Notes: generated by a model from the sequence alone, not told the origin. 64,000 bases of DNA from Bradyrhizobium sp. WBAH42 (GCF_024585265.1 NZ_CP036533.1:7759001-7823000); one strand, 5' to 3'; counted from the stretch's first letter, positions 24,684-34,530 are shown. A program made the numbers and translations.

Positions 24684-27600
24684 CTAAGATAGGTCGAGTG
24701 GCCCTTTGGGCGCGGCGGGACAGATGAAGAAGTGAGGACAGCGCGGGCAGATGACCGGATTGATCTCGGTCGGGAAGTTCCCTGCGTTGATGCCGGAGAG
24801 CATTCCTTCCGTCTTGTCGCGCCGGTTGCCGAATTTCTCGTCGCTGATCTCCACGAACTCCATCACGCCGTCGGTCAGGTGCAAGGCCTCGACCACGAAC
24901 CCGTCCTTGAAGTGCACCTCACCGGCCAGCCGGTAGAGCGTGTACTCAAGCCCGTCATACTCTTCCTTGGTCCGGTAACCGGTGCGCACGCGCCGCAAGA
25001 CGACCTTACCGTCGAGCATTTCGGCGCGCTCATTCGGTTCGACAACGACGCGGCCATTCGGGAAGTCAATCGCAAGCGGCTCCGATTTCTGGAATCGCCG
25101 CCCGGCGCCGGAGCGCACCAACGCGCCGACCAGGCGCGAGGCGAGCTGCCGGTAGTCGGCGGCGAAGGCGTGGTCTTTCGGACCCCGGTCTTGCCAGATG
25201 GACTCGAAGGCCGCCTCTGCGTCGGTTTCGGCGGGATCGCCTTCAAGACGTGCCCGCGACATCCAGCGGATCAGTTCGTAAAGGCAATCATGCGTTCGGG
25301 CGAAGGCCGTTGCCTTGCGGGCGCCGCCAAGTCCGAGCACATGCGTGTAAAAGAACCGGCGCGGGCATTTCTGATAGAGTTCAAGGCGCCGATCGGAGAG
25401 GATCCAATCCGGTCCGAAGGTGATTTCGATGGGCTGCGGCCTCGGCGCATCGGGCGGCAAGGGGATGGTCGGCGGAGACGCCGTTTCCTTTACCAGGCGC
25501 AACAGTGGCTTGGTGAGAAGCTTGGACGCTGAGCGCTTGTCGCCATTGTCGTAAAAGCGCGTCTGGTAGAGCCGCAAATGCGTGCGTGCGCGCGACATTG
25601 CCACGAAGAAGAGACACTCTTCCTCCATCGCGTGCGAGCGTTTGGCGTCGTCCGAAACGCTGCCTTCCGCGCCCGCGATGAGTCCTACCGGAGGCGGGCA
25701 GCGTTGACCTGTGTAAGAGGCCGGAAAGCTGCGCGTCGCAAGGCCTGGTACATGCACTGCCTCGAACTCAAGGCCCTTGCTGCCGTGAACCGTCATCAAC
25801 CGGACCGCATCCATGTGCAGGGCAGGGGCCGGTACTTGGCGCAGGTCGCGCTCTTCTGCGAGTAGCACAAGCTGGCGGACCCGATCGAGGGCGCGCTGAA
25901 TTGGAAGGCCGAACCCGACTGGGCTGTGGTCGCGCAAGAAGTTCAGGAATTGCCAGACGGCAACATTGCGCATCCGCGCCGGGACGGTTGCGGCGCCAGC
26001 CATGATGCGGCCGATGTCGGTGCGATCGAGCAGATAGGCCGTTAGGAAATCCCACGGTTGGCTTTGCGGTACGAGCCCCTGTAGCTCGGCCGCGAGCCGC
26101 CGGAATCCGTCGGTGCCCTCCTTGGAGAGGCCCGGCAAATTGCCGAGTTCGGCGAGACGCTCCACCGAGCGCTTTCGCTCATCGCGCAGAACCGCAAGGG
26201 CAAGATAAATGTCCTGAAGCGGAACGCCGTATCGCGACAGGGCTCCCACGCGAATGAGCGCATCGCCGAACGGATCCACCGCAAGACTCATGAGCGCCAA
26301 GAGGTCGCGGATTTCATCGCGTTCGAACAGGCTTCCCAGATGCAGGACGGGAATGTTGCGCGCTTCGAGGGCGGCGGCGATCTCATTGAGGCGCCGGTTG
26401 GAGCGGCATAGGACCGCCTGGTCGCGCAGCCGCACACCCTTGCCCTGCAATTCCTGGATGGCGGCGGCAATACCTTCCTCTTCATCCTCGTCGCGATCGA
26501 ACTTGCGCAGGTCGAGCCCTTCCGGGCCCGTGCCGCGGTCAGGGGTGAGCTTGAGCGCCAGCATGCCATTGGACGCGCCCATGTCCTGCGCGAAGATCGT
26601 GAACGCATCGATGACCTGCTGGGTCGAGCGGTAGCTAATCCGGAGCTGATCGATGCCAGCGGTTGGAAACTCGGCCTTGAACCCCACCATGTTGGCAGAG
26701 GATGCACCACGGAAGCGGTAGATCGACTGCCGCGCGTCGCCGACGACCCACAGGCGCTTCCCGTCTCCCGCAATGGCTTTCACCAGGCGCACGCTTGCGC
26801 GGTTCACGTCCTGGTATTCATCGACGAGGACATGGCGGTGGCGCAATTGAATGGCGGCTTGAATCGCCTTGTTGCTTTCGAGAAGCCGCGTCGGCCACAT
26901 GATCAGGTCGCCGAAGTCCACGGCCTTGTGATCGGCCTTGGCCCGCTCGTACCGCTCATAGACGGCGGCAATCTCAAGGCACTTGCGCGCGGCGATTTGC
27001 TTTTCCTCGTCGTCGCCCGCCTCTTCTTCCATCGTCTTGGCGAGCGCGAGATAGCCCTTATCGTCGTAGAGTTCATCCTTAGCGCGGGAGATACCGCTCA
27101 ATATTTCCTTGAGAATCAAAGCCGGATCCCAAAGATTGCGGTAATGAACCAGCGGCAGGGTCGGCAGGATTTCTTCCAGCACCGCAATCGCGTCGCTGCG
27201 ATCGAACAGCGCAGGGTCCGGCGGAAGCTCGAACTCCTCATAGTAGCGGCGAACGAGATCGAGCCCGAACGCGTGGAATGTCCCGATCCAAATCTTCGAA
27301 GCCTTGTCCGGCGCAGCCGCACTGACCCGTTCGGCCAATTCGCCGGCAGCGCGGTTCGAGAAGGTCAGGACGAGGATGGACGCAGGATCGACGCCCTCCT
27401 CAAGCAGGGAAAGAATGCGCTTGACGAGCGTCTTCGTCTTGCCCGTTCCCGGACCGGCTTGGAGCTGAAACGGCGTGCCGCGATGCGCCGCCGCGCGGTC
27501 TTGCGCGGGATCCGGCCGGGACGGGCGGGCGAGCGGGCTGTCCGAGTCTTCATCCGCGGGGGGAGGCGGCAGAAGTACCACGTCGAGGATTTGCTGGCGC

Positions 27601-28109
27601 ACGAGCGGCACCGGCAAATCAAGCTGCTTTGCGATATCGGATGCCGTGAGGGCTTGGTCGACGAACATCCGCCGCGCGAGCGATTTGGGGAAAAGAAACG
27701 CCCGCGCGAACACGTTGGCTTGCAGCTCGCGGCGCTCGCGCGCGCCGTAGTCTTCGACCCGCTGCAAGCCCACCGGCGCCGCTTCCATCGACCGCGACGG
27801 GTCCACGTCTTCGGCGCTGCAGGCGGCGGAGCCCGCATGGATGCATTCGTGCCCGATCTCGTGCGCGATGACGAGCGCGCGCTGAGAGTCGTTCCCGACA
27901 TCTTCGGCGAATATCGTGCCGCTCTGATCGTCGAAGACGGCGCGAGCGCCCTTAAGCGCCGGATCGCCCGTCGGAAGCCACGTTAAACCAAGCTCAAGAT
28001 GCTTGATGGCGGCGTCGACGAGTTCCATGGGCTTCTTGAGCGTCCCATCCCCCGCGACCTCGCGGTGGAGGTCTTCCGCAGCCTTCCGGATGGGTTCGAA
28101 CGAATCCAT
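24684..28109 (-). CDS. ImmA/IrrE peptidase - UvrD/AddA-type helicase - PD-(D/E)XK-like fusion
   Basis: A 1,141-residue three-part protein. Residues 1-180 are an ImmA/IrrE metallopeptidase (HEIGH at 83-87; ELQANVFARAFLFP, E128 as third ligand). Residues about 200-880 are a UvrD/Rep superfamily 1 helicase (GPGTGKTK 219-226, DEYQDVNR, MTVHGSKGLEF). The end resembles the AddB/Cas4-type iron-sulphur nuclease (YQKCPRRFFY near 920; CPRCPHFFICP near the end). The nuclease core seems altered: where families have a D-x-K strand, this has LRRVRTGYR. ImmA/IrrE peptidases usually cleave regulators after a damage signal; joining one to a helicase suggests DNA-end sensing. It is third in the sigma-factor operon. 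Confidence 0.85.
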   Translation of the reverse strand: MDSFEPIRKAAEDLHREVAGDGTLKKPMELVDAAIKHLELGLTWLPTGDPALKGARAVFDDQSGTIFAEDVGNDSQRALVIAHEIGHECIHAGSAACSAEDVDPSRSMEAAPVGLQRVEDYGARERRELQANVFARAFLFPKSLARRMFVDQALTASDIAKQLDLPVPLVRQQILDVVLLPPPPADEDSDSPLARPSRPDPAQDRAAAHRGTPFQLQAGPGTGKTKTLVKRILSLLEEGVDPASILVLTFSNRAAGELAERVSAAAPDKASKIWIGTFHAFGLDLVRRYYEEFELPPDPALFDRSDAIAVLEEILPTLPLVHYRNLWDPALILKEILSGISRAKDELYDDKGYLALAKTMEEEAGDDEEKQIAARKCLEIAAVYERYERAKADHKAVDFGDLIMWPTRLLESNKAIQAAIQLRHRHVLVDEYQDVNRASVRLVKAIAGDGKRLWVVGDARQSIYRFRGASSANMVGFKAEFPTAGIDQLRISYRSTQQVIDAFTIFAQDMGASNGMLALKLTPDRGTGPEGLDLRKFDRDEDEEEGIAAAIQELQGKGVRLRDQAVLCRSNRRLNEIAAALEARNIPVLHLGSLFERDEIRDLLALMSLAVDPFGDALIRVGALSRYGVPLQDIYLALAVLRDERKRSVERLAELGNLPGLSKEGTDGFRRLAAELQGLVPQSQPWDFLTAYLLDRTDIGRIMAGAATVPARMRNVAVWQFLNFLRDHSPVGFGLPIQRALDRVRQLVLLAEERDLRQVPAPALHMDAVRLMTVHGSKGLEFEAVHVPGLATRSFPASYTGQRCPPPVGLIAGAEGSVSDDAKRSHAMEEECLFFVAMSRARTHLRLYQTRFYDNGDKRSASKLLTKPLLRLVKETASPPTIPLPPDAPRPQPIEITFGPDWILSDRRLELYQKCPRRFFYTHVLGLGGARKATAFARTHDCLYELIRWMSRARLEGDPAETDAEAAFESIWQDRGPKDHAFAADYRQLASRLVGALVRSGAGRRFQKSEPLAIDFPNGRVVVEPNERAEMLDGKVVLRRVRTGYRTKEEYDGLEYTLYRLAGEVHFKDGFVVEALHLTDGVMEFVEISDEKFGNRRDKTEGMLSGINAGNFPTEINPVICPRCPHFFICPAAPKGPLDLS

Positions 28110-28112
28110 TAT

Positions 28113-28769
28113 CTAGTCCCGAAACGACAGCAGCTTGCGTTGCTGATCTTCGCTTAATCCGGATGTCTTCACCGCTTCCTCGAAACTTTGCCTGGCCGTA
28201 GCGGCAGGCTTTCCTTCCGCTTTGTAAAGCTGGCGGCCGGCGGAGACGGACTCTTGTGGCGCATAGAGATGCGCCGCCATGGCGTCTGCGTCTTCATCCA
28301 TCTCCTGCGCGAGGTGCCGGCAATAGGCTCTTGGAATCGACATAGGCTCTATCGTCCGATCCCGCAGCTTCGACAGGAAGGCGCTGTTCACGTCGAGCTG
28401 GGATGCGAGCGCGCGAAATCCCTGCCGGTCGAGCGCTGCGAAAGGATTTTCCACGGAAGCCGTCGCGGCGCGCGCGGGCGGGGTCGCCGCACGCGCCTGC
28501 CGGCGTTCATAGAGCTGGTTTTCGAACTGGCTCATGACACGCGACACCACGGCGCTGATCGCCTCGGCATCGGCGGGGACATCTTCCTCGTCGCTCCGGT
28601 GCATCAGCGAGTCAATGGCAAGCTCGATGGCGAATTCGGTGAGCGCGTCGGCATACTGCGGATAGCGGCGCGCGAAATCGTCGAGCAGGTCGGCGTCCGG
28701 AACAGCCTTCGCCAGCGACATGGCGTACATGGCGTCTCGCAGGGACGTTTGGGTGGCGGCGGTGATCAT
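28113..28769 (-). CDS. Hypothetical HTH-like protein, possible partner of the sigma factor
   Basis: This 218-residue protein overlaps the sigma gene by 4 nt (ATGA) and precedes the peptidase-helicase gene by 3 bp. The first 80 residues are helical and acidic (DADLLDDFARRYPQYADALT). The middle has an XRE-like HTH (GFRALASQLDVNSAFLSKLR). The C-terminal 50 residues end EDQQRKLLSFRD. The layout sigma factor, small regulator, ImmA/IrrE peptidase suggests an anti-sigma or repressor that the peptidase could cleave, but no sequence proof exists. Confidence 0.65.
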   Translation of the reverse strand: MITAATQTSLRDAMYAMSLAKAVPDADLLDDFARRYPQYADALTEFAIELAIDSLMHRSDEEDVPADAEAISAVVSRVMSQFENQLYERRQARAATPPARAATASVENPFAALDRQGFRALASQLDVNSAFLSKLRDRTIEPMSIPRAYCRHLAQEMDEDADAMAAHLYAPQESVSAGRQLYKAEGKPAATARQSFEEAVKTSGLSEDQQRKLLSFRD

Positions 28770-29515
28770 AGGTCCTCCTTCAAAGTCTTGAGCTGCTTGT
28801 CGGCGCGGCTCAGCCGGTTGCGCACGGTGCGGCCTTCCACGTCTAGAATCCTGGCGGCCTCTTTCTCTTCATGGCCGATGATACGGCGCAGGACGACGGA
28901 TGCCTTTTGGTCGGCAGGCAGGCGGTCCAGGGCGGCGATGACCTCGGGCAGATAGAGGGCATCTTCTTGCGAGGGACCAATGCTGGCCATCCGGGACAGC
29001 CGCGCCAGCATCTCGTCATCGAGGGCCGGCTCATCCTGGCCATCGCCGCTTTCGGGCAGATCGGTCAGCTCCTTGCGCTCAGAGAGCGCCTTGCGCACAT
29101 GGTCGATCCGAAGGAAACGCAACGCCCGCAGGAATCGGCATTCATAAAAGTCCAGTTCATCCTCGTGGCCTTCCGTGCCGTCTTGCGTGAACATCATCGC
29201 GAGTTCGCTCAAGATATCGTGCCGCACCGACTCGGCGTCGCGCATCCGATTGTCCGGAACCGTGCGCTCGAGATTGGCCTCGGCCCGCTTGAGGAGCTGC
29301 GGCATCAGCACCCTCGCGCTGCGGTCCTCGCCGCGGCGGATGGCGTCCCGGAGAAGATGAACGAGGCATTCCGACGGCAGGAAGTCGCCGGACTGCGGAT
29401 TCGTCTCTCGCGCGCGCCGGGAAAGGGTGGCCCAATCCTGGGTCAGCGCGATGTCGATCTTCCTTTCGATGCCCGGCGGGCGGGCCAGGCTCTTCTTCAT
29501 CAATGGACGTGCCAT
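28766..29515 (-). CDS. RNA polymerase sigma-70 family (ECF-like) factor
   Basis: This 249-residue protein has a clear sigma region 4 at its C-terminus: VIAALDRLPADQKASVVLRR, then EKEAARILDVEGRTVRNRLS, with the HTH that reads a -35 element. A divergent region 2 lies around 110-150 (DFYECRFLRALRFLRIDHVR). The N-terminal 80 residues are extra. ATG 29515 follows GAGAGGGGG. It lies 64 bp downstream of the element it probably recognises, also found before the Bil and YhaO operons, which suggests an autoregulated three-operon regulon. Confidence 0.82.
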   Translation of the reverse strand: MARPLMKKSLARPPGIERKIDIALTQDWATLSRRARETNPQSGDFLPSECLVHLLRDAIRRGEDRSARVLMPQLLKRAEANLERTVPDNRMRDAESVRHDILSELAMMFTQDGTEGHEDELDFYECRFLRALRFLRIDHVRKALSERKELTDLPESGDGQDEPALDDEMLARLSRMASIGPSQEDALYLPEVIAALDRLPADQKASVVLRRIIGHEEKEAARILDVEGRTVRNRLSRADKQLKTLKEDL

Positions 29516-29576
29516 TTCGCCCCCTCTCAGCAGCGGCTTCACTGGGCGTCCAATTCGTTCGGCCCACCCTTCAAGA

Positions 29577-29608
29577 GGTGATCGAAAAAACAGGGGGTAC
29601 CCGGAAAG
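29577..29608 (-). promoter_or_regulatory. Shared promoter-like element before the sigma-factor operon
   Basis: Nearly identical to the element at 24635 over about 43 bp on the minus strand (CTTTCCGGGT, CCCCCTG, T6, CGATCACC, then TCTTGAAGGG), with an A/T-rich stretch upstream. CGATCA is 64 bp before ATG 29515. Confidence 0.7.
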
Positions 29609-29707
29609 CTTAACCCGAAATTTTTACGCCATCTTTATCAAGCAATATCAATATGTTATGTGGAGCTATAACGTAAATTAAGGGAAATAACCGGGTATCC
29701 GAGGCCG

Positions 29708-32700
29708 TTAGGCGGCCTCCGAACGTGCCTGCGGCGGGCTAGCGGCCACCGCCAGCGTTACGCCGCTGATCGGCGCGCCCAAGGCCTTTCGCGCGACCTC
29801 CAGCAGGTGCTCGTGGTGCGTGAAGAACAGGACTTGCGTCTTCTTGGCGAGTTCGCCCAGGACGCGGAAGCCTGCGCCCGCGCGCTTGTCGTCGAAGTTG
29901 ATGAACAGATCGTCCGCGATGAACGGCATGGGCTCGGCGTGGCCGAGATAATCCTCGATCGCGGCGATCCGCAGCGCGAGGTAGAGCTGGTCCGCGGTGC
30001 CGGTGCTCATGCCCGCGACCGGAACCCGCCGGCCGTCGTGTCGCTGGCCGGCGAGCTGCATGTTGTCGTGCTCGTCGAATTCGAGCTGCAGCGCTTGGAA
30101 TGACCCGCAGGTGAGGATGGCGAACAGCTCGCCTGCGCGCTTGAGCATCGGCGCTTGCTTCTCCCGGCGGTACCGATCGATCGCCCATTGCAGCAACACG
30201 ATGGCTGATCGCAGCCGGACATACTGCTCGGCGATCTCGGTCATCTCGGCGAGCGCCGCCTGGCGATCGGCGGCGTCCCTCGCCGCACGGTCTTCACCGC
30301 CGATCCCGTCGAAGGCTTGGCGGGCGGTATTGCGGGCTTCGCGCGCTTCCATCAGGCGGTTGCGCAATTCCTGCACCTCGTCGGTGAGCGTCTGGTATTT
30401 GGCGGCGATGGCATCGGGATCTGTGCCCGCGCACTCGGCGGCCAGTTCCGCGACGGAAAGACCGTCGCCATCCTGGGTCAGCGCGTCCGTGAGCCGATCC
30501 AGCTCGGCGCTGAGTTTACGCTTCTCATCGGAGCGCTGAATCGCGATCCGCAAGTCGTCGGTCGAAGCGACGCCAGCCTTCTGCTGGAGATGCGCGATGG
30601 TTTCGCGCGCTTCACGGTTCGATTCCCGGCACGTATCGATCTTCTCTTGCAAGCCGGCGATCTCGGAATCCTTCGCGCCCTTGAGGTCCCGCGCTCGCGC
30701 CGCCTCTGCGCACAGGCGATCAAGCTGCAACACGGCTTCTTCGGGATCCGTGCCGCCCAGATGCGGAGCGATGGCTTGCGCCAAAGCAGCCACGTCGGCC
30801 TCGAACGCCTTCACGTCGCGCTCGATTTTTTCGATGCGCTCATGGCGAAGATCGTTGATGCGGACCGCCGCCTCGCGCATGTCGTCGATGGCGTTGATCT
30901 GCGCTTCGGCGGTCTCCGGCGTCGCCGCGGTGGAGAGCTGCAACACGTCCAAGGCGGCCTGCCAAGCGCTCGTCCACTCCGCCCACTCGGCCTCGGCCTT
31001 CTCCAGATCCTTGCGCTTGCGTGCGAGCGCGCCCATCGCTTTGCGATGCGCGTCGTCAAGATCGCGCGACGTCTTGGCGGCATGTTCGTGCCGGCGCTCC
31101 TGCGCCGCCGCCGTTTCGATAACGAGGTGGAGCGGCTGGGCAGCTAGCGAGGCCGTGGATGCGCCCAGCGCTTCCAGTTCGGCCAAGACGAGACGCTTGC
31201 TCTCGCCCGCACGCTGTTGCCATGCGGCTGTATGACGCTCGGCCACCGAAAGCCGCGCGTTCGCGTCCAGGATTTCCGCTCGCGCGCGCAACCACTCGAT
31301 CATCACATCGGGATCTTGCGGAGCCATGGAGCTGGCGGACCACAGCGCGGCCCAGCCGGCCTCCAGGGCTGTGCTCTCTTGCGCGAGCGCCCGGTCTTCC
31401 TGGCCCAAGGATTCCAGCAGGTCGTCCTGCTCGCTGATCTGGCGGCCAATGACCGCTAGCTGCGCGGCGGCATCAGCGTGCTCGAAGCGCTGATCCGCTG
31501 CCGAGTCCGCGCCGCGCATGGCGGCCTCGAAGTCCTGCGCCAGCGCATCGGGCTGGCCGAAGGCCGCGATCTCGTCTTCGGCAACCGGAACCCCTTCGAC
31601 ATGGCGGCGCCGGATGATCGACCAGCCGGTGTCACGTCGGCAGCGCAAGCGTTCAAGCTCGTCAGCGGTCACGACCTGTTCGTCGGCAACAATGCGCTCA
31701 AGCGCTTTCCGGCGGCGCATACGCTCCTGTTCGGCATTGCGGATCTGCTCGCGGCAGGTCCGCTGCCGGTGCTCCAGGCTGCGGCAAGCATCGCGATGGG
31801 CTTCAACCGAAGCCAGCGGGGGAACGGGCATTGCTTCCAGGACGACGGCATCGGCGACGGCGGGCCGCATGGCTTTCAGCAAGCGTGCAATTGAGGTCCG
31901 CGCCTCCTGCTCCTCGCGCTTCGAATTCGCAACCTGGCCGGCGATGTCGCCAAGTTCGCGCGTGGCCTTGATGATAGCCGCGAGCTTGGAGATATCCATC
32001 ACTGCCCCATGCGCTTCGATGTCGGCTGCTATCTCGCCGAGCTTGTCCTCGGCTTCGGCCACAGCGCTCTTGGCATTCTCCACCGCCCCGGATTGCGCCC
32101 CACGGCGGTTGAGCAAGCCGCGCAGGACCGCAACCTTAGCCTTGGCAGGGATGCGCGCGATCAATTGATCGATGTCTCCGCTCCATTCAAGCTCGCCCGC
32201 CAGGCGAACGAGCGTGGCCTCCGCCGCGGCCAGTTCCGCCCGCCGCTTGGGCAAATCGGCTTTTCCGGCGCGAACCTGGATGCGGCGATCACGGAGCTGC
32301 GCGATGTCTTCGGTGCGTGCCAGCAAGACATCGTCGAAGGTTAGGGCTGCGCATTCCGTCTCAAGCGCCGCGATCTGCTCGCTCAAGGCCGCGATGCGCG
32401 TCGTGGCGGCCGCTTCGTCCGCGGCAGCCTTCTCCAAAATTTTGGAGGCCTCGGCATCAAACGGGATGACCTCGCGCAGCGCATCGATAGCGCTTTGAGT
32501 CTCGCCGCGCTTGCGCACGTCGCGGTGCACCCGCCGGATTCGGCCGAGCTTGCCCAACTCCGCTGACTTGATCTCGATTTCGCCTTCGATGACGCCGTAA
32601 GCGTCGATAGCCGTCTCGAACGCGCTCTTGAGCGCTTGCCACTTGGTGGTCGTCACCACATCGTCGCGCATCGCGGCCTCGGCGGCCTTGAAGCGTTCTT

Positions 32701-33262
32701 CTGCCTGGAAATACCTCCGGTGCGCCGCGCGGCGTGAGGCCCAAAGCGCGTCGGCTTCCGCCTCCATGGACTTGAGCGTCTCGCGCAGGCCGGTGATTCC
32801 GGCGCTCGCCGAAAACAGCATCTGCCCGACATCGTCCTGCGCCTGCAGGATGTCTTTGCCGCCTTGGCGCAGGCGATCGTGATCGAGGCTGAACATGCGC
32901 GTGTAAAAGCGGCGATCGGCCCCGGCCAGAAACGGGGCGAGCGCCCCCTCGCCCGAAGGGATGGGCGTGTCGTCGCCGGCCAGCAGCGTGTCCTTGTTGC
33001 CTTTGCGGCGGCGCAGTTTGAGCGTGTCGGCCCCCTTCTCCAGGAGCGCGCCCAGCCGCATGGCGTTGTACTCGTGCAGGAAGTTGCGGGGCGAGTTCGC
33101 CGGAATGCCGAAGAGCAGGTCTTCAACCCCGTTCATCGCCGTGGATTTTCCGGCTTCATTCTCGCCAAGCAGCATCTGAAAGTCCGGCTTGCCAGCCGCC
33201 AGAGGGATGATGGCGTCCGTGAAATGACCGTATCGAAGGAGATCGAGCTGCCGGATGCGCAT
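29708..33262 (-). CDS. YhaN-family SMC/RecN-like AAA ATPase
   Basis: This 1,184-residue ATPase has a split nucleotide-binding head and a long coiled coil between, like SbcC/Rad50. Walker A is GENEAGKS (33-40); the signature MSTGTADQLYLALRIA and Walker B MPFIADDLF lie in the last 120 residues, with the switch histidine in FFTHHEHLL. The YhaN-type N-terminus (LLRYGHFTD, LFGIPANSPRNFL) distinguishes it from true SbcC. No Rad50 zinc hook CxxC is visible. It pairs with the YhaO-like phosphoesterase gene 2 bp upstream. Together they would process DNA ends, possibly those of phage. Confidence 0.88.
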   Translation of the reverse strand: MRIRQLDLLRYGHFTDAIIPLAAGKPDFQMLLGENEAGKSTAMNGVEDLLFGIPANSPRNFLHEYNAMRLGALLEKGADTLKLRRRKGNKDTLLAGDDTPIPSGEGALAPFLAGADRRFYTRMFSLDHDRLRQGGKDILQAQDDVGQMLFSASAGITGLRETLKSMEAEADALWASRRAAHRRYFQAEERFKAAEAAMRDDVVTTTKWQALKSAFETAIDAYGVIEGEIEIKSAELGKLGRIRRVHRDVRKRGETQSAIDALREVIPFDAEASKILEKAAADEAAATTRIAALSEQIAALETECAALTFDDVLLARTEDIAQLRDRRIQVRAGKADLPKRRAELAAAEATLVRLAGELEWSGDIDQLIARIPAKAKVAVLRGLLNRRGAQSGAVENAKSAVAEAEDKLGEIAADIEAHGAVMDISKLAAIIKATRELGDIAGQVANSKREEQEARTSIARLLKAMRPAVADAVVLEAMPVPPLASVEAHRDACRSLEHRQRTCREQIRNAEQERMRRRKALERIVADEQVVTADELERLRCRRDTGWSIIRRRHVEGVPVAEDEIAAFGQPDALAQDFEAAMRGADSAADQRFEHADAAAQLAVIGRQISEQDDLLESLGQEDRALAQESTALEAGWAALWSASSMAPQDPDVMIEWLRARAEILDANARLSVAERHTAAWQQRAGESKRLVLAELEALGASTASLAAQPLHLVIETAAAQERRHEHAAKTSRDLDDAHRKAMGALARKRKDLEKAEAEWAEWTSAWQAALDVLQLSTAATPETAEAQINAIDDMREAAVRINDLRHERIEKIERDVKAFEADVAALAQAIAPHLGGTDPEEAVLQLDRLCAEAARARDLKGAKDSEIAGLQEKIDTCRESNREARETIAHLQQKAGVASTDDLRIAIQRSDEKRKLSAELDRLTDALTQDGDGLSVAELAAECAGTDPDAIAAKYQTLTDEVQELRNRLMEAREARNTARQAFDGIGGEDRAARDAADRQAALAEMTEIAEQYVRLRSAIVLLQWAIDRYRREKQAPMLKRAGELFAILTCGSFQALQLEFDEHDNMQLAGQRHDGRRVPVAGMSTGTADQLYLALRIAAIEDYLGHAEPMPFIADDLFINFDDKRAGAGFRVLGELAKKTQVLFFTHHEHLLEVARKALGAPISGVTLAVAASPPQARSEAA

Positions 33263-33264
33263 GG

Positions 33265-34530
33265 TTACACCTTCTCCGTTGCGAGACGTGCGCTGAGATA
33301 CGCGCCGCCATGGGCGATCAAGTTTGCGATGTTGCCGTCGATGGCCGCTTTGAGCACGGCGTCGTCGGCATTCGCCCGGATGTCGTGCGGCAGTTTGCGG
33401 ATGAGATCGCCCAACTCCGTTGCGATACGGGCTTGCAGCTCGGTGTCGCTGCCAGCGCTCTCGATGATGCGCTGCAGATCGCCCAACGCGTCCTTTCGCG
33501 AGGCCGAGGCTTCCGGGCTTACGGTCGCAACGATGAGACGTTCGATCCAGGCGACTTCGTCGCCCAAACCCAAAGCTGCTGCCCTTGCCTCCGCAAGAAG
33601 GTGATCCGCCGACGCAAGCAGTTCGCCATGCAATCCCGTCGCTCCCGTCACTTCAATTCTGCACGCGAGCAGACGCCCTTGCGCGTCGCGCTCGACGGCC
33701 TCTTCGATGGCTTGCCTGATGCGGTCGACAGCGTCGGCAATCCCGCCGCACTGTTCAACCGGAACCTGCAAAAAGCTCCAGCGCACGCAATCAACATGGA
33801 GTGGCGCAATCTCCACGACCTGACTGTCCTCGACCGTAACCAGCGAAGCGCCTTTCGCGCCAGTTTCGCGGATGTGGCGGCCTTGCAGATTGCCGCAGAA
33901 GATGACATGCGGTTGCTCGTGGAGGACGGCAGCTTGGTGCACATGCGCGAGCGCCCAATAGTCGTAGCCCTTGTTGATCAGGTCTTCGATGGAGCACGGC
34001 GCATAGTTTGCGTGTCCCGGCATGCCGCCCAAGGAGGTATGCAAAACGCCTATGTTGAAGCAACTGGCGACCGGTGGCGGATAAGCAGGAACCAGATTGC
34101 CTGTGATGTCACGCTGCCGGAAGCTCTGGCCATGCAGGGCGACGTTGAGATGCGGCAGCCGGAAGGTCTCGGGTTTGCGTGCCGAAAAAACGCTGACATT
34201 GGCCGGCAACGTGAGCTTGCGAGTGATCTGGCTTTCGGCGTCGTGATTGCCGTGGAGCAGGAAGACGGGAATCTTGGCCTGTGACAGGCGACCCATCTGT
34301 TTTACGAAGAAGAGTCCGGTCTGGTAGTCGCGCCAGTCGCCGTCGTAGAGGCCGCCGGCAATGACGACGAAATCGACCTCGTCCTCGATAGCCCGGCTGA
34401 TGAGGTTCTCGAAGGCGGTGCGCGTGGCTGTGCGAATTCGGTCGGCTGCCGCGCCTTGCTGTCCGGCCAGTCCTTTCAAGGGGCTATCGAGATGGATGTC
34501 TCCCGTATGGATGAAGCGAAATGACAGCAA
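33265..34530 (-). CDS. YhaO/SbcD-like metallophosphoesterase with altered motif II
   Basis: This 421-residue calcineurin-type phosphoesterase belongs to the YhaO/SbcD (Mre11) group: HTGDIHLDSPL (D11, H13), HGNHDAES (N95, H96, D97), GVLHTSLGG and LAHVHQ. In motif II the usual GDLYDGDW reads GGLYDGDW: residue 60 is Gly where the metal-bridging Asp is expected, a one-base change. It may be impaired as a nuclease unless the neighbouring Asp substitutes. Start is TTG 34530 with AGGAG 6 bp upstream. First gene of the operon, 75 bp after the shared promoter element. Confidence 0.85.
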   Translation of the reverse strand: MLSFRFIHTGDIHLDSPLKGLAGQQGAAADRIRTATRTAFENLISRAIEDEVDFVVIAGGLYDGDWRDYQTGLFFVKQMGRLSQAKIPVFLLHGNHDAESQITRKLTLPANVSVFSARKPETFRLPHLNVALHGQSFRQRDITGNLVPAYPPPVASCFNIGVLHTSLGGMPGHANYAPCSIEDLINKGYDYWALAHVHQAAVLHEQPHVIFCGNLQGRHIRETGAKGASLVTVEDSQVVEIAPLHVDCVRWSFLQVPVEQCGGIADAVDRIRQAIEEAVERDAQGRLLACRIEVTGATGLHGELLASADHLLAEARAAALGLGDEVAWIERLIVATVSPEASASRKDALGDLQRIIESAGSDTELQARIATELGDLIRKLPHDIRANADDAVLKAAIDGNIANLIAHGGAYLSARLATEKV

